Origin: Flavobacteriaceae bacterium
GTDB taxonomy: Bacteria; Bacteroidota; Bacteroidia; Flavobacteriales; Flavobacteriaceae
DNA length: 7,729 nt
Direction of reading: 5' to 3'
NCBI GenBank assembly: GCA_016763715.1
Contig: JAESTG010000053.1
Span: forward strand, 1 to 7,729
The translations under genes and the position numbers were made by a program. Numbering within the stretch: position 1 is the first letter of the stretch; every line of letters starts with the position of its first letter. The notes under the pieces were generated by a model. The model was not told where the DNA came from, ran no database searches, and worked only from the letters and a program-made list of their open reading frames with translations. This document shows, piece after piece, positions 5,358 to 7,729 of the stretch.

Positions 5358-7115
5358 TGGCACTCCATTTTTTTGCTCTTGTACGGCCCAACGCCACTGA
5401 TCTTCATGTCTGTCAAAATCACCAATAATGTTATCAAACAAACGGGACCGTATATAACGACTTTCATTAATTTCAATGATGTCTTTACGCCGCAGTGTTT
5501 CAAACAAATCGGAAGTGCTAACTATGGTATTTGTATTTCCTAAACTTGCCACATTACCATGCCCATCTGTTAAACGCTCTTCAATAAAATAGACTTTATC
5601 TCCATAATCGTCATTGTAAATACCTAATGCTTTCTGCTTGGGTATGTAATACATCTTGGTATTTGCATGATACACATTGATGGCATCTGATAAATCTCCA
5701 ATGGTAAGTGAACCATACGGATTTGCAGTTGTCCAATAATCCTGAAGCAATTGTATAAAATATGTATCTGCAATTTCTGGATCTAAATAATATGTTTTGA
5801 AAAGGAAATATTGAATAAATCTTAAAGCGCTTTTCTTGGTAGAACGCATGGCATAACTCTTACCATCTTTTGTTTCCAATCGCAAAGAATTAGTTTGATG
5901 TCCTCCGCCTTTCCTTATAACCGACAATCCTCCATAAAGCGTATCCAATAAAGCTGATTTAACAGCAACTGGGGTTTTGTAATCTTCTCTATAATGCTTA
6001 CCCCAAAGCATCTTATAAAAGGCTGTACGTTTTAATTCTTCTGGCTTATAAATAGATTTTGAAACTATTGCAGGAGTGCTTTCTTCATTATAGTCGGGTA
6101 AACTAACAGCAACTTCTGGGCGAATTACTTCGGAAACATATATGGGTGAATCAAAATTATTTGATGCACCATAAAAGCTCACCCACATTGAACCATCTTT
6201 ATATGCTATTATTTTAGAAAAACCTGATTCATTTGAATGAAATTTACTATACTTACCAGCATCAACTTGAGTTGTAATTCCACCTGAACCACTAATAATC
6301 ACAGGCACTTTTCTTTTTACGATATATTGCATATTTTGTTCATGACCTGAAACAAATACTACATTCTTGGATTGTTGCGCTATGGTCAACAATCGACCAC
6401 TAAACTCTTTATAAAACTTATTGTTTATGTTTTGTGGGTTAATTCCGAAAGAATAAGAATTTCCATATTTACCATAAGCTGTAATAGGATGATTCACGGC
6501 TATCAAGACTGTTTTTCCTTGATTTTTTACAATCTGACTTTCTACCTCTGTATAAAATTCGCTCTTGGTTTTTATGTGACAATCATCATTAATACTTGGA
6601 ATTTTGTCCCAGTTTGATAATGCCCATTGTGAATCTAAAATCAGTAATACTACATCATCATTAATTTTAATCCTTTTAATAGGGCAGCCCTTTTCTGGTT
6701 GAAATACATTTTTATTATTATATACTTGTTCTAAATAATCCTCTTGTGCTTTGAGTCCTTTTAAACCCGATTCCCAATCTGAACTACCAGGAATAAAATA
6801 AATGTTTTTTGAAAAAGGTTGCAACGCATTGCTGTAACTATCTAGATTCTGTTTGCCCATACTTCCGTCTTTCGAAAAACCCTTTGGTGATGCATTATTT
6901 CCTATAAGTAGTAGTGTTGCACTATTACCTTTTTTCATTGCCTTGGCCAATGCTTGAATAACAGGGTTATTTTGGTTGTTATTAATCGTCCCTAAATTTC
7001 CTGTTGCATAAAATGTGTGAGACACGTCTTTACTAGGTAATGTGCCACCCACTTGTGCAAAGGAAAATGAGCAAAAAAATACGGTTGCAAATAAACTAAA
7101 AAGTGCGTGTCTCAT
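5355..7115 (-). CDS. N-terminal half of split surface protein: secreted degenerate calcineurin-like phosphoesterase plus kinase-like segment
   Basis: The 586-residue product starts with a signal peptide (basic MRHA, hydrophobic core, cleavage probably after SFA at 20). Residues 33-262 align by motif with TRAP-like calcineurin phosphoesterases (the GDxG, GDN, GNHDW, HHP and GHEHN blocks), but these read GNLG (Asn40), GNN (Asn73), GSSDW (Ser111, Ser112), NHP (Asn208) and GHEQN (Gln260); only Asp113 and His258 remain, so phosphoesterase activity is unlikely. Cys144 (GCPIK) and Cys179 (NDDCHIK) may form a disulfide. From about 366 a second domain begins, with GGGHQTNSLRL (403-413), YAMRSTKK (421-428), IPKQKALGIY (491-500), FIEER (510-514) and GDFDRHEDQW (565-574). 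Translation ends at an amber codon in the middle of that domain; the barrel continues in frame. The start at 7115 is fixed by the signal peptide. It is 97 bases from the PsiE-like gene. Confidence 0.88.
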   Translation of the reverse strand: MRHALFSLFATVFFCSFSFAQVGGTLPSKDVSHTFYATGNLGTINNNQNNPVIQALAKAMKKGNSATLLLIGNNASPKGFSKDGSMGKQNLDSYSNALQPFSKNIYFIPGSSDWESGLKGLKAQEDYLEQVYNNKNVFQPEKGCPIKRIKINDDVVLLILDSQWALSNWDKIPSINDDCHIKTKSEFYTEVESQIVKNQGKTVLIAVNHPITAYGKYGNSYSFGINPQNINNKFYKEFSGRLLTIAQQSKNVVFVSGHEQNMQYIVKRKVPVIISGSGGITTQVDAGKYSKFHSNESGFSKIIAYKDGSMWVSFYGASNNFDSPIYVSEVIRPEVAVSLPDYNEESTPAIVSKSIYKPEELKRTAFYKMLWGKHYREDYKTPVAVKSALLDTLYGGLSVIRKGGGHQTNSLRLETKDGKSYAMRSTKKSALRFIQYFLFKTYYLDPEIADTYFIQLLQDYWTTANPYGSLTIGDLSDAINVYHANTKMYYIPKQKALGIYNDDYGDKVYFIEERLTDGHGNVASLGNTNTIVSTSDLFETLRRKDIIEINESRYIRSRLFDNIIGDFDRHEDQWRWAVQEQKNGVP

Positions 7116-7163
7116 AGTATTTTAGCTTTTAAATATGTTAGCATTAACAGAAATCATCAATCC

Positions 7164-7189
7164 ATCTAAACCTGTGTCTATTTTTAGAT
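7164..7189 (-). other. Seven-base inverted repeat in the gap before the large gene
   Basis: ATCTAAA (7164-7170) and TTTAGAT (7183-7189) form a perfect inverted repeat around a 12-base spacer between the PsiE-like stop and the large gene's start. No T run follows on the minus strand, so it does not look like a terminator. It could be an operator or a leader hairpin; equally, AT-rich DNA yields such repeats by chance. Confidence 0.3.
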
Positions 7190-7194
7190 TAATC

Positions 7195-7202
7195 CAAAAA
7201 TA
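7195..7202 (-). promoter_or_regulatory. Possible -7 element of a promoter for the large surface-protein gene
   Basis: The minus strand reads TATTTTTG here, a full match to TAnnTTTG, 80 bases before the ATG at 7115. No TTTG or TTG is found at the usual distance upstream, so the promoter would lack its -33 element. It is either a weak independent promoter or a chance match. Confidence 0.3.
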
Positions 7203-7212
7203 ATTATGGTTT

Positions 7213-7671
7213 TTATTTTGCCCCTTTATTTTTAAACCGCATTCCTTTTTTAATTAAAAAATAACTAGCAGATAAGGTTATAATAAGTGAACTTATTCCC
7301 AACATGGTTAGTGGTTCTATATGTTTTATATCTAAATCTATAATGTGTCTTGAAATACCAATTAACGCAACAAGAAGGACAATTTCTACATGTACAACAT
7401 CTTCCTTTAAATACATTTTTATAGTGTGCAAAAGCTCAATACCAATAAGTACCGATAAAAATCCTCCAAATATTTTATGTAAATGAACAAGGATGGTGTT
7501 TCCTGCTTGAAATGAATCATTAATACTTCCAATAATGCCACTAAAAAGCATTCCTAAAAACACAGCTGTTGTATATAAAACAACGAGTAATAAAGAGAAC
7601 AATAAAACTATGATGATTACTCTTTCAATTTTTTCGACAATGGTTAATATTTTAGAATCAATCTTTTGCAT
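7213..7671 (-). CDS. PsiE-family small integral membrane protein
   Basis: The 152-residue product is almost entirely membrane helices: about 18-47, 58-81, 92-112 and 119-140, with a short charged N-terminus and a basic tail ending KNKGAK. The block KIFGGFLSVLIGIELLHTIK (66-85), then VHVEIVLLVALIGISRHIID (93-112), with Glu79 and Arg108 inside otherwise hydrophobic helices, is the pattern of the phosphate-starvation-inducible PsiE family (PF06146). In E. coli psiE is induced by PhoB and affected by cAMP-CRP, but the protein's biochemical role is unknown, so none is claimed. Length is normal for the family. It is the first gene of the minus-strand run within the window; no promoter is seen in the 58 bases to the right edge, so it could also belong to a longer upstream unit. 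The ATG at 7671 is the only start compatible with full first-helix topology. Confidence 0.8.
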   Translation of the reverse strand: MQKIDSKILTIVEKIERVIIIVLLFSLLLVVLYTTAVFLGMLFSGIIGSINDSFQAGNTILVHLHKIFGGFLSVLIGIELLHTIKMYLKEDVVHVEIVLLVALIGISRHIIDLDIKHIEPLTMLGISSLIITLSASYFLIKKGMRFKNKGAK

Positions 7672-7729
7672 ACAAATATTTTTAAATGAAATTTTCTATT
7701 TAAATCAGTCCACGCACACCTTTTTATAA

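Larger units (their letters stand above)
3552..7115 (-). pseudogene. Full-length phosphoesterase-like / kinase-like / Omp85 barrel gene interrupted by one in-frame TAG
   Basis: Reading straight through 5355-5357 (TAG) gives 1,187 codon positions in one frame, with the stop at position 587. The 18 codons between the stop and the next ATG read YEPIPRDRDQAFSDFDGF, which joins the two halves smoothly; from memory of the family, PIPRDRDQAF is a conserved motif. No frameshift or other stop occurs in 3.5 kb. The layout is signal peptide, degenerate calcineurin-like phosphoesterase (33-262), kinase-like middle domain (about 366-715), beta-roll-like linker (about 764-811) and Omp85-type barrel (about 855-1187). 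TAG is one base from the Tyr codons TAT and TAC, and a Tyr follows. A recent nonsense mutation, a sequence error or stop readthrough would each explain it. I list the two halves separately as well because each would be called as a gene. Confidence 0.75.

Noticed and set aside
5294..5503. A 69-codon minus-strand frame across the amber codon that could suggest a frameshift repair or an overlapping gene
   Set aside because: The two large halves are already in the same frame, so no frameshift is needed. This frame is an out-of-register reading of conserved coding sequence and its product shows no recognisable family.
7164..7189. Intrinsic terminator between the PsiE-like gene and the large surface-protein gene
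   Set aside because: The stem is AT-only apart from one pair, the loop is 12 bases and no T run follows on the transcribed strand.

Overview
The window is AT-rich DNA from a member of the Bacteroidetes, most likely a marine-type Flavobacteriaceae. Three things point there. A promoter of the Bacteroidetes form (TTTG, 18 bases, TAnnTTTG) stands before the tRNA gene. The genes lack clear Shine-Dalgarno sequences. The protein families (SPYS-type outer membrane protein beside coaX, phosphoesterase-Omp85 fusion) are ones I know from this group. The genus cannot be told from the sequence.

Layout. Every protein gene is on the minus strand; the only plus-strand gene is a tRNA-Phe. From right to left, in the direction of transcription: a small four-helix membrane protein of the PsiE family (7671-7213); a very large gene (7115-3552) for a secreted phosphoesterase-like / kinase-like / Omp85-type outer membrane barrel protein, cut by one in-frame amber codon at 5355-5357; and, 38 bases further on, a membrane-anchored class III nucleotide cyclase (3513-2464). 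A strong hairpin terminator (2368-2408) that could work in both directions separates the cyclase from the tRNA-Phe gene (2290-2362, plus strand), which has its own promoter and a structured leader. Beyond the tRNA a second minus-strand operon starts: coaX (type III pantothenate kinase, 2020-1292), overlapping by one base an outer membrane barrel protein (1292-51), followed by the first ten codons of a further secreted or membrane protein that runs off the left edge (31-1).

The large split gene is the most interesting object. Translating through the stop gives 1,187 codon positions with no frameshift and no second stop, so this is one gene with one nonsense codon rather than two genes. Independently of the stop, the N-terminal calcineurin-like phosphoesterase domain has lost almost every metal-binding residue while keeping the surrounding family sequence, so it looks like a pseudoenzyme. 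The middle domain, by contrast, keeps motifs that resemble an atypical kinase of the CotH/HipA/Fam20 type. The stop lies between its putative catalytic loop and its putative metal-binding aspartates.

The right-hand genes could be one transcription unit (PsiE-like protein, surface protein, cyclase), but a possible promoter element between the first two makes this uncertain. The left-hand genes form a tight unit joining coenzyme A synthesis to an envelope protein. No mobile elements, CRISPR arrays or insertion sequences were seen, and no stretch above 300 bases lacks a gene.
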